Notes: generated by a model from the sequence alone, not told the origin. Positions 8,145 to 15,927 are shown, counted from the stretch's first letter. The stretch: 64,000 nucleotides of DNA from Pedobacter puniceum (GCF_009674685.1 NZ_WKJI01000001.1:496001-560000); one strand, 5' to 3'. Numbers and translations are program-made.

Positions 8145-9119
8145 TCAATTAAAAATCTTATTATACTTATTCCTATACGCGATAGGCGTTAAGCCAGTTA
8201 TTTTTTTGAAGATGGTTCTAAAGGCTTTAGTATCGGTATAACCAATATCATACATCACTTCATGAATATTTTTACGGCTCGATTCAAAACTGCGTTTAGC
8301 ATACTCCATTTTTACCCTATTGATATAGGCAAGTACCGAGTTATTGGTAGCCATTTTAAACCTCCTCTCGAAACTTCTTCTACCTAATTTTACCAAATCT
8401 GCAAGTTCATCAATGGTTATTTTTTCTTGGATATGGAGGTCTATAAAATCTTGTGCTTGTTTAATAGCTTCATCCTGATGGTTTTTTTGTCCTTGAAACA
8501 TGGCAAAAGCAGCCTGACTTTCCCTGTCAATATCAACGGCGAAATATTTTGAAGCTAAAATAGCGGTTGGTCTATCCGTATATTTTTCTACCAAGTGTAA
8601 TAGTAAGTTCCAATAAGAATTAGCGCCACCGCTAGAGTATATGCCATTTTCTTCGGTAATGATACTACCATCAACCACTTCAACATCAGGAAACATCATC
8701 CTAAATTCATTTTGAAAACCCCAATGAGTAGAACATTTTTTACCAGCCAATAAGCCAGTAGAAGCCAGTAAAAAAGCCCCCACACATAGCGAAGCTACTT
8801 CTGCACCTTCTTGATATTGTTGTTTTATCCAAGGTAAAAGTTCTTCATTTTTAGCAATTGCGGTTTTCATATCTCCAAATAAAGCGGGTATCACCACCAA
8901 ATCTGTTTTTGCTACATCTTCTAAAAGTTTTGATGTATTTACAGAAAATAAGCCACCATTAAGTTTTACTTCCTTTTTTAAACCTACCAGCTGAACTTCA
9001 AATAAAGGGCTTTTGCCCGCAGCCATCATAAACTGGTTCACGGCCGAAAATAAATATTGAGGGTCTGCTATGGCTTGTAAAACAGAGCTTTCTGGTACTA
9101 AGATGCTAACACGTTTCAT
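8145..9119 (-). CDS. GlxA-family transcriptional regulator (DJ-1/PfpI + AraC HTH)
   Basis: Transcription factor of 324 residues with two parts. Residues about 1-185 form a DJ-1/PfpI class I amidotransferase-like sensor domain, with the cysteine elbow ASLCVGAFLLASTGLLAGK and the later STHWG. Residues about 215-320 are an AraC double helix-turn-helix (ITIDELADLVKLGRRSFERR, then NIHEVMYDIGYTDTKAFRTI). GlxA-like proteins bind DNA and generally lack hydrolase activity. The gene is divergent from the SRPBCC/VOC array starting at 9269 with a 149-bp shared intergenic region, so that array is its most likely target. The effector is not predictable from sequence. Confidence 0.9.
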   Translation of the reverse strand: MKRVSILVPESSVLQAIADPQYLFSAVNQFMMAAGKSPLFEVQLVGLKKEVKLNGGLFSVNTSKLLEDVAKTDLVVIPALFGDMKTAIAKNEELLPWIKQQYQEGAEVASLCVGAFLLASTGLLAGKKCSTHWGFQNEFRMMFPDVEVVDGSIITEENGIYSSGGANSYWNLLLHLVEKYTDRPTAILASKYFAVDIDRESQAAFAMFQGQKNHQDEAIKQAQDFIDLHIQEKITIDELADLVKLGRRSFERRFKMATNNSVLAYINRVKMEYAKRSFESSRKNIHEVMYDIGYTDTKAFRTIFKKITGLTPIAYRNKYNKIFN

Positions 9120-9268
9120 ATTAGAGGATTAAATGCTTTTTCTAAGATAAAATTATTTGTCGTAAATAGCCCTTTATTTGACATTTATACAGGTTTCCTT
9201 TTTTAAAGGAAGTACCCATATTTGTATCGTAACAACATCAAAATATAAACCTATTAAAGCTTAAGAAA

Positions 9269-9682
9269 ATGGAAAAAGCAAAAATTACAGTTCAAGCAAA
9301 TGTTAACGCCCCACTAGAAAAAGTATGGGATTATTATACCCAACCTAAGCATATCGTTAATTGGAATTTTGCCGATACTAGCTGGCATTGCCCCGCTGCA
9401 GAGAATGATATGCAGGTAGGAGGTACCTACAAAGCCCGTATGGAAGCCAAAGATGGCAGTAATGGTTTTGATTTTGAGGCTGTTTATACAGAAATTGTAG
9501 AAAAAGAGAGCTTTACTTATACCTTTTGGGATAGAACAGCTACTGTTACTTTTCAGAATTTAGGCGCTCAAACCTTAGTTACTGTAATTTTTGACCCTGA
9601 AGATGAAAACCCTATTGATATGCAACAAGCGGGTTGGCAAATGATTCTAAACAATTTTAAATCTTATACAGAAGCTTCTTAA
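9269..9682 (+). CDS. SRPBCC (AHSA1-like) domain protein, copy 1
   Basis: Small START/Bet v1-like hydrophobic-pocket protein of 137 residues, AHSA1-like subgroup. Family hallmarks are the N-terminal VQANVNAPLEKVWDYYTQPKHIVNWNF, the central GGTYKARMEAKDG and the C-terminal helix AGWQMILNNFKSYTEA. Such proteins bind small hydrophobic ligands or act as cochaperone-like modules; no ligand can be named. It is the first gene of the array divergent from the GlxA-like regulator and is followed after 11 bp by a VOC gene. Two more SRPBCC genes lie downstream (10121, 13083) with only modest similarity, so they are old paralogues and not fresh duplicates. Confidence 0.88.
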   Translation: MEKAKITVQANVNAPLEKVWDYYTQPKHIVNWNFADTSWHCPAAENDMQVGGTYKARMEAKDGSNGFDFEAVYTEIVEKESFTYTFWDRTATVTFQNLGAQTLVTVIFDPEDENPIDMQQAGWQMILNNFKSYTEAS

Positions 9683-9693
9683 ACCTTAAAAAT

Positions 9694-10128
9694 ATGAATA
9701 ACCTCATTTACCCTTGCTTATGGTTTAACCATGAAGCCAAAGCAGCAGCAACTTTTTACAGTGCTATATTCCCCAACTTTAAAATTTTAGATGAAAATGA
9801 ATTAGTTGTGGTTTGGGAGCTAAATGGTACAAGATTTATGGGCTTAAATGGTGGTCCGCAATTTAAGTTTAGCGAGGCAGTTTCTTTTGTTATAGAGTGT
9901 GCTACACAAGAAGAAATAGACCATTACTGGGATAAGCTTACTGCCGATGGTGGCTCAGAAAGTATGTGTGGATGGTGTAAAGATAAATATGGCGTTTCTT
10001 GGCAGGTAGTACCTCAAGTATTAGGAACATTAATGTCTGACCCTAATAAAAGAGATAGAGTAGTGGCCGCATTTATGCAAATGAAAAAATTCGATATACA
10101 AACCTTAATTCAGGCAGCAAATGGTTAG
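9694..10128 (+). CDS. VOC-superfamily (PhnB-like) protein, copy 1
   Basis: Vicinal-oxygen-chelate fold protein of 144 residues, PhnB/'3-demethylubiquinone methyltransferase-like' group. Seen: IYPCLWFNHEAKAAATFYSA at the start, NGTRFMGLNGGPQFKFSEAVSFVIECATQEEID in the middle, GWCKDKYGVSWQVVP at the second metal-side motif, and the C-terminal AFMQMKKFDIQTLIQA typical of the group. The methyltransferase name is a historic mis-annotation; activity is unknown. Its last 8 bases overlap the next SRPBCC gene (ATGGTTAG), indicating coupled translation. Confidence 0.88.
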   Translation: MNNLIYPCLWFNHEAKAAATFYSAIFPNFKILDENELVVVWELNGTRFMGLNGGPQFKFSEAVSFVIECATQEEIDHYWDKLTADGGSESMCGWCKDKYGVSWQVVPQVLGTLMSDPNKRDRVVAAFMQMKKFDIQTLIQAANG

Positions 10129-10555
10129 CAATAAGTTTGAAATAGAAATTAATGCCTCAGCAGCACAAGTTTGGCAGGCATTAACCAATACCACTGTGTT
10201 AGACAAGTGGATGAAAAATGTTAAAGTAGAAACAGCTTGGAAAGCTGGTGCTGCCATTACCTATACCTGTTACGACGAAAACGGAGATGTATTTGTCTGG
10301 AATGGGCAAAAAATGGTTTGGGATGGTATCATCAAAGTATTTGAAGAAAATAAAGAATTTACCTGTTCTTATCCTGATAAAAGTACAGGACTGGTAGAAG
10401 AAAGCTATATTTTAGAAACCTTATCAGCTCATAAAACTAAATTGCTTCAATTACAAGTTTTTGAGCAGCAAGAAGTGGCTGATGCTTACCAAGAGGGCAC
10501 TTTAGAAATGCTTAACTTACTAAAAGCTTATGTAGAAGCTCATCATCATGTTTAA
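10121..10555 (+). CDS. SRPBCC (AHSA1-like) domain protein, copy 2
   Basis: SRPBCC protein of 144 residues: FEIEINASAAQVWQALTNTTVLDKWM at the start, a central GAAITYTCYDENG, FEENKEFTCSYPDKSTGLVEE, and a C-terminal helix EGTLEMLNLLKAYVEA ending in three His. It overlaps both neighbours by 8 bp (with the VOC genes at 9694 and 10548). The three genes are therefore one translationally coupled set, implying linked dosage. Ligand or partner unknown. Confidence 0.87.
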   Translation: MVSNKFEIEINASAAQVWQALTNTTVLDKWMKNVKVETAWKAGAAITYTCYDENGDVFVWNGQKMVWDGIIKVFEENKEFTCSYPDKSTGLVEESYILETLSAHKTKLLQLQVFEQQEVADAYQEGTLEMLNLLKAYVEAHHHV

Positions 10556-10967
10556 AATTTCTGCTTATTTAAGTTTTAGAGGTAATTGCCGCGAGGCCAT
10601 GTTGTTTTATCAGCATTGTTTGGGGGGCAGGCTCAGCTTTCAAACCGTAGGAGAATCTCCTATGGCAGCACAGCTACCTCAAAACATTAAGGATTTTATT
10701 TTACATGCCATGCTCATTACCGATAATTTTGCGCTCATGGCTAGTGATATCAGTCCAGAAAGCGGACTTTTAAATGGTAATGCGCTTTCGCTGATGCTGG
10801 ATTGCCATCAGGAAGAAGCTATATATACCGCATTTTACCAATTATCAAAAGGAGGCATCATTAAACAAGCCCTTCAAGAAACCCACTGGGGTGCATTATT
10901 TGGCGAACTAACCGATAAATATGGCCATCATTGGATTTTAAACTTTAATAAGAACCAACAACTATAA
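10548..10967 (+). CDS. VOC-superfamily (PhnB-like) protein, copy 2
   Basis: Glyoxalase/PhnB-like VOC protein of 139 residues with SAYLSFRGNCREAMLFYQHCLGG, DFILHAMLITDNFALMASDI and the final FGELTDKYGHHWILNF, the standard two-repeat VOC layout. Start and stop are fixed by an 8-bp overlap with the upstream SRPBCC gene and a 5-bp gap to the DoxX gene, so it belongs to the same transcript. It is closer in type to the gene at 13589 than to that at 9694. No substrate is assigned. Confidence 0.87.
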   Translation: MFKISAYLSFRGNCREAMLFYQHCLGGRLSFQTVGESPMAAQLPQNIKDFILHAMLITDNFALMASDISPESGLLNGNALSLMLDCHQEEAIYTAFYQLSKGGIIKQALQETHWGALFGELTDKYGHHWILNFNKNQQL

Positions 10968-10972
10968 ACATC

Positions 10973-11347
10973 ATGAAAAAAGAAAAAATTATTTATTGGG
11001 TAGCCACCAGCATCATCGCCTTATTTGAAGGTGTTATGCCTGCACTTACCTCACAAACAGAACTTGCTAGAGAAGGTATCAGGCATTTAGGTTATCCAGC
11101 CTATTTTGGAAATGCTTTAGTAGTCTTTAAGATAGTAGGCGTTTTAATCCTTATCATCCCTCAAATCCCTAAAAGAATAAAAGAATGGGCCTATGCCGGT
11201 TTTACTTTCAACTTTATTTTTGCGGCCATTAGCCACGGTTTTGTTGATGGTATCAACTTTCAAACCTTCTTCCCATTTATCATTTTAGGTATTTTAATGC
11301 TTTCTTATGTTTATTACCATAAGCTGCAAACAAGACAGGAATTTTAG
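10973..11347 (+). CDS. DoxX-family membrane protein
   Basis: Integral inner-membrane protein of 124 residues with four hydrophobic segments, matching the DoxX/DoxX-like group. Typical points are EGVMPALTSQTELAREGIRHLGYPAYF and KIVGVLILIIPQIPKRIKEWAYAGFTFNF. DoxX-like proteins are quinol-oxidase-subunit relatives often found in oxidative-stress or small-molecule-handling operons; the exact role is unsettled. It follows the second VOC gene by 5 bp and ends before a 51-bp gap to arr. Confidence 0.88.
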   Translation: MKKEKIIYWVATSIIALFEGVMPALTSQTELAREGIRHLGYPAYFGNALVVFKIVGVLILIIPQIPKRIKEWAYAGFTFNFIFAAISHGFVDGINFQTFFPFIILGILMLSYVYYHKLQTRQEF

Positions 11348-11398
11348 GGATATTAGCCATATCTTTGACATGTAGACTATTAAAAACATCAACCTAAA

Positions 11399-11848
11399 AT
11401 GCAACAAACACCTCAGCAACTTTTATTAAATGGTGCAGCCAAACCTTTTGCACAAACTTATTTTCACGGTACCAAAGCAAACCTTCAACTAGGTGAATAT
11501 ATAGCCGTTGGTTTTAATTCTAATTATGGACAGCAAAAAAATGCACAATACATTTTTCTATCTGCAACTTTAGATGCTGCAATTTGGGGTGCAGAACTAG
11601 CTTTGGGAGAAGGCAGAGAAAGAATTTATTTGGTAGAGCCTACCGGCGAACTAGAAAATGATCCGGATTTAACAGATAAAAAGTTTCCCGGAAACCCTAC
11701 GCAGTCTTATCGTTCTAAACAACCATTTAGAGTAGTAGGAGAGGTAACGTTATGGCAAAGACATCCCGATGAGCAAATTGAAGCTATGAAAGCAGCTTTG
11801 GCCAAGCTTAAAGCCGAGGGAGTCAATTCTTTAAATGATGCTGAATAA
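11399..11848 (+). CDS. arr: NAD(+)-rifampin ADP-ribosyltransferase Arr
   Basis: Cytoplasmic enzyme of 149 residues that transfers ADP-ribose from NAD to the ansa-bridge hydroxyl of rifamycins and inactivates them. The family signature is well preserved: AQTYFHGTKANLQLGEYIA with the NAD-site His, AQYIFLSATLDAAIWGAELA, RIYLVEPTGELENDPDLTD, and KKFPGNPTQSYRS. Length is normal for Arr. It stands within the SRPBCC/VOC accessory array in its own short transcription interval. Chromosomal Arr genes are widespread in environmental bacteria, so this may be intrinsic and not recently acquired; no mobile element is seen beside it. Confidence 0.93.
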   Translation: MQQTPQQLLLNGAAKPFAQTYFHGTKANLQLGEYIAVGFNSNYGQQKNAQYIFLSATLDAAIWGAELALGEGRERIYLVEPTGELENDPDLTDKKFPGNPTQSYRSKQPFRVVGEVTLWQRHPDEQIEAMKAALAKLKAEGVNSLNDAE

Positions 11849-11893
11849 TCATCCTAAATAAGTTTTAATATTTAAATTGTAACCTCATTTAAG

Positions 11894-12292
11894 ATGCAAA
11901 ATATGTTTACAGTAGAACAGATTCAAACAGCACATGCTAAGGTAAAATCTGGAGCTGATTTTCCGGCTTACATTAAAGAAATCAAAGCATTAGGCGTTAC
12001 ACATTATGAAGCTTATGTAGCAGATGGGCATATAGACTACCATGGCAGAAATGATTATACTGTAAAAGTGCCGGCCAAATATGAAGCAATGCTTATCAAC
12101 CATGATTTAAAAGAGGAAGGGTTTAAAGCTCAACTGTTGGCGCATCAACAAGGAAAAACAGATTATCTTACCTTTATACGCATGTGTGCTGATACAGGTA
12201 TTGAACATTGGAAAATCAATATCAGTAACATGACTTGTAGCTATTATAATCTAGCAGGAGAAGAAGTATTAACAGAACATATACCACAATAA
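11894..12292 (+). CDS. DUF1398 family protein
   Basis: Protein of 132 residues of the DUF1398 (E. coli YbcV-like) family: FTVEQIQTAHAKVKSGADFP, IKALGVTHYEAYVADGHIDY and the characteristic DTGIEHWKINISNMTCSYYN near the C-terminus. The fold is small alpha/beta and no catalytic function is established. It lies 45 bp after arr and 9 bp before the methionine aminopeptidase gene, consistent with shared transcription. No signal peptide or membrane segment. Confidence 0.87.
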   Translation: MQNMFTVEQIQTAHAKVKSGADFPAYIKEIKALGVTHYEAYVADGHIDYHGRNDYTVKVPAKYEAMLINHDLKEEGFKAQLLAHQQGKTDYLTFIRMCADTGIEHWKINISNMTCSYYNLAGEEVLTEHIPQ

Positions 12293-12301
12293 TAAACATC
12301 A

Positions 12302-13066
12302 ATGTCAATCACCAACGAAACAGAGCTATTAGGCATGAAAAAGGTTAGTGAAGCTGTTGCCTTCACTTTAAAGGAAATGTGTAAATATGCTCAACCCGGC
12401 ATGACTACCAAAGAACTAGACGACTTTGGAGGGAAAATACTGGCCGACTTTGGGGCCTTTTCTGCACCTTTTAAAACCTATCAGTTCCCAGGGTATACTT
12501 GCATCAGCGTTAACCAAGAATTTTGTCATGGTATCCCTTCTGAACAAAGAAAACTAAAAGAGGGTGATTTAATTAATATTGATGTTTCTGCAGAACTCAA
12601 TGGCTTTTGGTCTGATAATGGGAACTCCTTTGTTTTAGGAGAAGATATTTATCAGCATCAAACCCTTATCAATGCCTCTAAACAGATATTGCATAAAGCT
12701 ATACACAACATCAAGGGCGGTGTTCGTATTTCAGATATAGGGTATTTGATAGAAACAGAAGCCAAGAAAAGAGGTTATCAAGTCATTAAAAATTTAACAG
12801 GCCATGGTGTAGGACGAAGCCTTCATGAAGAACCAAGCGAGATTGCCAATTACAGAGACCGTTTCAACCTTACAAGATTTAGAAAAAATACTGTTGTGGC
12901 TATAGAGACTTTTATTGCAACAAAGTCAACCTATGCAGAAACGCTTTCAGACGGTTGGACTATGGTTGGTAATAAAGGAGGATTTATGGCTCAACATGAG
13001 CATACCATTGTCGTAACTGATGGAAAGCCTATCATACTCACAGAAATGAACGAGATTTGGAATTAA
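12302..13066 (+). CDS. map: Type I methionine aminopeptidase
   Basis: Removes the initiator methionine from nascent proteins. The 254-residue pita-bread fold keeps the metal ligands D94, D105, H168, E202 and E233 and the substrate-side His residues H76 (FCHGIPS) and H175 (GRSLHEEP). The usual YxGDxxRTF strand is GFWSDNGNSF here, which is divergent but keeps the Asp. The essential map of Bacteroidota normally lies with ribosomal-protein genes, so this is probably a second copy. Its place in an array of detoxification-type genes, 9 bp after DUF1398, is unusual and may point to a backup or specialised role. Confidence 0.9.
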   Translation: MSITNETELLGMKKVSEAVAFTLKEMCKYAQPGMTTKELDDFGGKILADFGAFSAPFKTYQFPGYTCISVNQEFCHGIPSEQRKLKEGDLINIDVSAELNGFWSDNGNSFVLGEDIYQHQTLINASKQILHKAIHNIKGGVRISDIGYLIETEAKKRGYQVIKNLTGHGVGRSLHEEPSEIANYRDRFNLTRFRKNTVVAIETFIATKSTYAETLSDGWTMVGNKGGFMAQHEHTIVVTDGKPIILTEMNEIWN

Positions 13067-13082
13067 AACTCATAGTAAAAAA

Positions 13083-13544
13083 ATGGCAGCAGAAATTTTC
13101 TATACCACACCAGCCCAAGAGATTGTAAGCACCAGAGTTTTTAATACCACACAGCAAAACCTTTTTCAAGCTTGGGCCAATCCTAAGTACCTTAAAAACT
13201 GGTGGGGTCCTAAAGGTTTTACCAACACTTTTAATGAGTTTGATTTTCGAGAGGGAGGTAAATGGAGTTTTATCATGCATGGTCCAGATAAGGGAAATTA
13301 TGCTAACGAGTGCGAGTTCATCAAAATCATAGAACCCTCTTTAATAGCATGGAAAAGACATTCTAAACCGCTCTTTCAGGTAGTAGCTAGCTTTGAAGAA
13401 ATAAGCCATCAGCAAACTAAACTCGTATTTAAAATGATTTTTGATACAGCCGAGGAATGTGAAAAATTAAAACCTTTTGTGGTAGATAAGAACGAGGAAA
13501 ACTTTGATAAGCTAGAAGCGGTCCTGTTAAGTATGAAGGTTTAG
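13083..13544 (+). CDS. SRPBCC (AHSA1-like) domain protein, copy 3
   Basis: SRPBCC protein of 153 residues: TRVFNTTQQNLFQAWANPKY, then the WWGPKGFTNTFNEFDFREGGKW segment that marks the classical AHSA1/YndB group, and a C-terminal GCN-like helix region with EENFDKLEAVLLSM. Compared with the copies at 9269 and 10121 it is the most canonical. It starts 16 bp after map and is followed by a VOC gene (13589), repeating the SRPBCC-then-VOC order seen twice upstream. Confidence 0.9.
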   Translation: MAAEIFYTTPAQEIVSTRVFNTTQQNLFQAWANPKYLKNWWGPKGFTNTFNEFDFREGGKWSFIMHGPDKGNYANECEFIKIIEPSLIAWKRHSKPLFQVVASFEEISHQQTKLVFKMIFDTAEECEKLKPFVVDKNEENFDKLEAVLLSMKV

Positions 13545-13588
13545 GTAAAGAGCCGAAATCTGGAAAATCACTAACTAAAAATAAAATC

Positions 13589-14020
13589 ATGGCACAAATC
13601 AATCCTTATATCAATTTCAATGGCAATGCCGAGGAGGCTTTTCACTTTTACAAATCAGTATTTGGCGGCGAATTTTTAAGAGTTATGCGCCTTAAAGACC
13701 TTTCTAGCCCAGAATTTCCAGTGGCAGAACAGGATGCAAATAAAATTCTACATATTGCCCTGCCTATTGGAACTAACATTTTAATGGGTAATGATGTTCC
13801 TGAAAGTTTAGGTCCGGTAAACGAAAACGAAAATAGGAGTAAAATAGCTATCAGCGCAGAAAGCAAAGAGGAAGCAGATAAACTCTTTAACGGACTTTCT
13901 GCAGGCGGACAGATAGAAATGCCTATCGCTGATAGCCCATGGGGTTCTTATTTTGGTATGTTTAGAGATAAATATGGTATCGAGTGGATGGTAGATTATG
14001 ATCCAAATTTTAAAGGATAA
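13589..14020 (+). CDS. VOC-superfamily (PhnB-like) protein, copy 3
   Basis: PhnB-type VOC protein of 143 residues. It is the most canonical of the three in this window: INPYINFNGNAEEAFHFYKS, FGGEFLRVMRLKD, HIALPIGTNILMGNDVPES and SPWGSYFGMFRDKYGIEW. These match the group often labelled PhnB-like or glyoxalase/bleomycin-resistance-like. Function is unknown; no phosphonate genes are present. It lies 44 bp after the third SRPBCC gene. Confidence 0.9.
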   Translation: MAQINPYINFNGNAEEAFHFYKSVFGGEFLRVMRLKDLSSPEFPVAEQDANKILHIALPIGTNILMGNDVPESLGPVNENENRSKIAISAESKEEADKLFNGLSAGGQIEMPIADSPWGSYFGMFRDKYGIEWMVDYDPNFKG

Positions 14021-14166
14021 GGGCAGGGGCTAAGGCTGTTTATTTTGTGTTTTAGCCTTACATCTTAATCATCTCTATAAGAGGTTAAAAGGTATAATTT
14101 CCACCAAATTATCTTGGATGTTACAGCTATAAACAAAAATGTTTTTAATCAGAAACGAGCTAAATT

Positions 14167-14574
14167 ATGATACATAAACAAAATAAAGCAGATACATTAT
14201 TTCTTAAAGCAGGAGAAGGTAGGGAGTATAATTGCGGTAATATGAAAGCTGTTTTTAAGGCAGATGAAAATGAAACTGCCAATCAATACAGTATTTCAGA
14301 GTGGTGGCTTGCACCACAAACGCCGGGGCCAGGTGCCCATCAACATGAAGACCATGACGAAGTGTTTTATGGAATTGAAGGGGTAACCTCTATATTGGTA
14401 GGCAATAATTGGTTATCCTTAGAAAAAGGTGATTTCTTAAGGATACCAGCAAAAACGATACACGACTTTGAAAATAGAACAAACGAAAAAGCCGGAGTAC
14501 TTAACTTTTTTATTCCAGGTGGTTTCGAGAAAAATATGCCAGCCATAGTAAAGTGGTTTGAAGAAAATGGCTAA
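14167..14574 (+). CDS. Cupin-domain protein
   Basis: Single-domain cupin of 135 residues. The first cupin motif is present as GPGAHQHEDHDEVFYGIEGV (two His and a Glu as likely metal ligands), followed by GNNWLSLEKGDFLRIPAKTIHDFEN carrying the second-motif His. Cupins with this layout bind a metal and small organic ligand and range from enzymes to sensors, so no reaction is assigned. It is the last plus-strand gene of the accessory array, 146 bp after the third VOC gene, and probably has its own promoter. Confidence 0.88.
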   Translation: MIHKQNKADTLFLKAGEGREYNCGNMKAVFKADENETANQYSISEWWLAPQTPGPGAHQHEDHDEVFYGIEGVTSILVGNNWLSLEKGDFLRIPAKTIHDFENRTNEKAGVLNFFIPGGFEKNMPAIVKWFEENG

Positions 14575-14878
14575 ACATAGATAATCTTAAGGATAGCCCA
14601 CTTTGTCATAGCAGACCACGCTTTATCATCGCGAACGCAGTGAAGCGATCCCTTCATACAAAGTATAAAATAGAAGCCACGTACCTCGCTTGACAAACAA
14701 ACCATCACTTTGTCATAGCAGACCACGATTTTGTCATCGCGAACGCAGTGAAGCGATCTCTTCATATAAGGTTAGCCCTGTATGTTGGATACTTTGATAT
14801 CGCAATTTGCGATATCAAAAATTTCCATTCCTCATTTATTACCTAAATTCAATGCCTAGTCGTAATTATAAGTTACAT
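14575..14878. other. Repeat-bearing spacer
   Basis: Spacer between the cupin gene and a convergent lipoprotein gene. It holds two REP-like direct repeats (listed separately) and a short palindrome GATATCGCAATTTGCGATATC near 14798-14818. A 64-codon minus-strand frame across it is only the repeats read through. Confidence 0.55.
14599..14766. repeat. Two REP-like direct repeats, about 60 bp each, period 107 bp
   Basis: Copies at 14599-14658 and 14706-14766 are nearly identical (CACTTTGTCATAGCAGACCA... to ...CTTCATA). Each contains the short inverted repeat ATCGC...GCGAT around GAACGCAGTGAA, resembling the GCGA/GAAGCGAT extragenic palindromes seen in many bacteria. They lie between convergent genes. 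Confidence 0.8.
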
Positions 14879-15262
14879 TTAGAAAACAACAACTGGAGCA
14901 GTTTCAGAGAAAGCTCCTGATGAATTTGCTGTAACATCTATAGGTGTGCCTACTAATTGATTTCCTCTTTTAACAGTTAGGGTAACTTTTTGTCCGGCTA
15001 CACCGCCGTTTCCTACTAATGCTATAGCGGCAGATGTTACATTACTAGTGTAAGTAATTTCTTTTCTCCATGGTAATGAGGTAATTTGCTCATTGGTAGT
15101 ACCACCAGTTGCCGTAGTATAGGCAGCAAAGAAGGTTCCGGTAAAATTTCCGCTTATTTCATAAGTAAGCGTTCTTGAACTATTGTTGCTATTATTTTCT
15201 TCTTTTTTACAAGAAAGCAAAACACAAGAAAGGGCAATGCATAATAAGATGATGTTTTTCAT
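14879..15262 (-). CDS. Small lipoprotein, unknown function
   Basis: Lipoprotein of 127 residues: signal peptide with lipobox LLSC (Cys at about residue 18), a Lys/Asn/Ser-rich linker, then about 95 residues of beta-rich sequence (TLTYEISGNFTGTFFAAYTT, LPWRKEITY, AGQKVTLTVKRG). The strand-PWxKxxxY-strand pattern recalls immunoglobulin-like domains such as mycobacterial MmpS proteins, but the similarity is weak and only suggestive. It lies 62 bp upstream of the outer-membrane protein at 15325 when read in the opposite sense, i.e. downstream of it on the minus strand, so the two may be cotranscribed. Confidence 0.75.
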   Translation of the reverse strand: MKNIILLCIALSCVLLSCKKEENNSNNSSRTLTYEISGNFTGTFFAAYTTATGGTTNEQITSLPWRKEITYTSNVTSAAIALVGNGGVAGQKVTLTVKRGNQLVGTPIDVTANSSGAFSETAPVVVF

Positions 15263-15324
15263 GATAATGTTTTTTTAATTTTAAGATAATGGTATTTGTT
15301 TTTTTAATGAGAGATGTAAGGTTG

Positions 15325-15834
15325 TTAGTTCAATTTAAATGCTACTCCAATTCTTGCATTGGTACTACCAATAGCGCCTAGTTCTGCAAATAAACCTATA
15401 TGCTTATTGATGTAGTATCTTCCTCCAATATAAACGCCTAAAAATAATCCGCTTCCATAGTCGTCTCCTAAATTTAGGTCTTCGTCCTTCCATGAAAAGC
15501 TCCTGTAACCTAAAGTTGGGCCTCCGTAAAGGTCTATTTTATCATTTTCTATATGCAGTAGCTTATTAACATGGTAAGAAGCTCTTAAACCAACATAAAT
15601 AGCCGTAAATTTTACAGAAGCATAATCTGCTGATAAATAATCTGCTTGTGCTCCTAAGCTTATATTTTCTGTAATACCTTTTTCAAATGATGCTCCTAAA
15701 GGTATTCCACCATCGTAATAAGAATTAACGCCAATACCTATGTTTAACAATTTATCGCCTTTGGAATACGCTCCATTTTGTGCAAATGAAGAAATGGTAA
15801 GGATACTTAAAATAAATGTGCTTAAGATTTTCAT
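15325..15834 (-). CDS. Outer-membrane beta-barrel protein
   Basis: Predicted small outer-membrane barrel of 169 residues: signal peptide ending SSFAQ (about residue 19), then alternating amphipathic strands rich in Tyr/Gly (LLNIGIGVNSYYDGG, VGLRASYHVNK, GLFLGVYIGGRYYINKH, LFAELGAIGSTNARIGVAFKLN). It ends in a polar-aromatic strand but with Asn as last residue. The promoter region (15835-16012) contains the CTTAAG palindrome at 15914-15927, also found around the Crp/Fnr regulator's other neighbours. Confidence 0.8.
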   Translation of the reverse strand: MKILSTFILSILTISSFAQNGAYSKGDKLLNIGIGVNSYYDGGIPLGASFEKGITENISLGAQADYLSADYASVKFTAIYVGLRASYHVNKLLHIENDKIDLYGGPTLGYRSFSWKDEDLNLGDDYGSGLFLGVYIGGRYYINKHIGLFAELGAIGSTNARIGVAFKLN

Positions 15835-15913
15835 GTTTTTCTGTTAAAGTTTGTGATTATATGTTCTTATCAAATACAATCACAAAATTACAGCAAAGAC
15901 ATGTTGCTATTCA

Positions 15914-15927
15914 TGAACTTAAGTTAA
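15914..15927. promoter_or_regulatory. CTTAAG-centred palindrome, candidate operator 1
   Basis: TGAACTTAAGTTAA, containing the 10-bp perfect palindrome AACTTAAGTT, sits 80 bp upstream of the start of the outer-membrane protein gene at 15834. The same 14-mer occurs at 17787-17800 and a reverse-oriented variant at 17866-17879. Its spread around the Crp/Fnr gene suggests a regulator site; this is inference. Confidence 0.45.

Noticed and set aside
9694-10967. Ubiquinone methyltransferase or phosphonate metabolism from PhnB-like names
   Set aside because: Family labels are historic; no SAM-binding motif and no phn genes are present.
14571-14765. 64-codon minus-strand ORF
   Set aside because: It is only the two REP-like repeats read through and lies wholly in repeat DNA.
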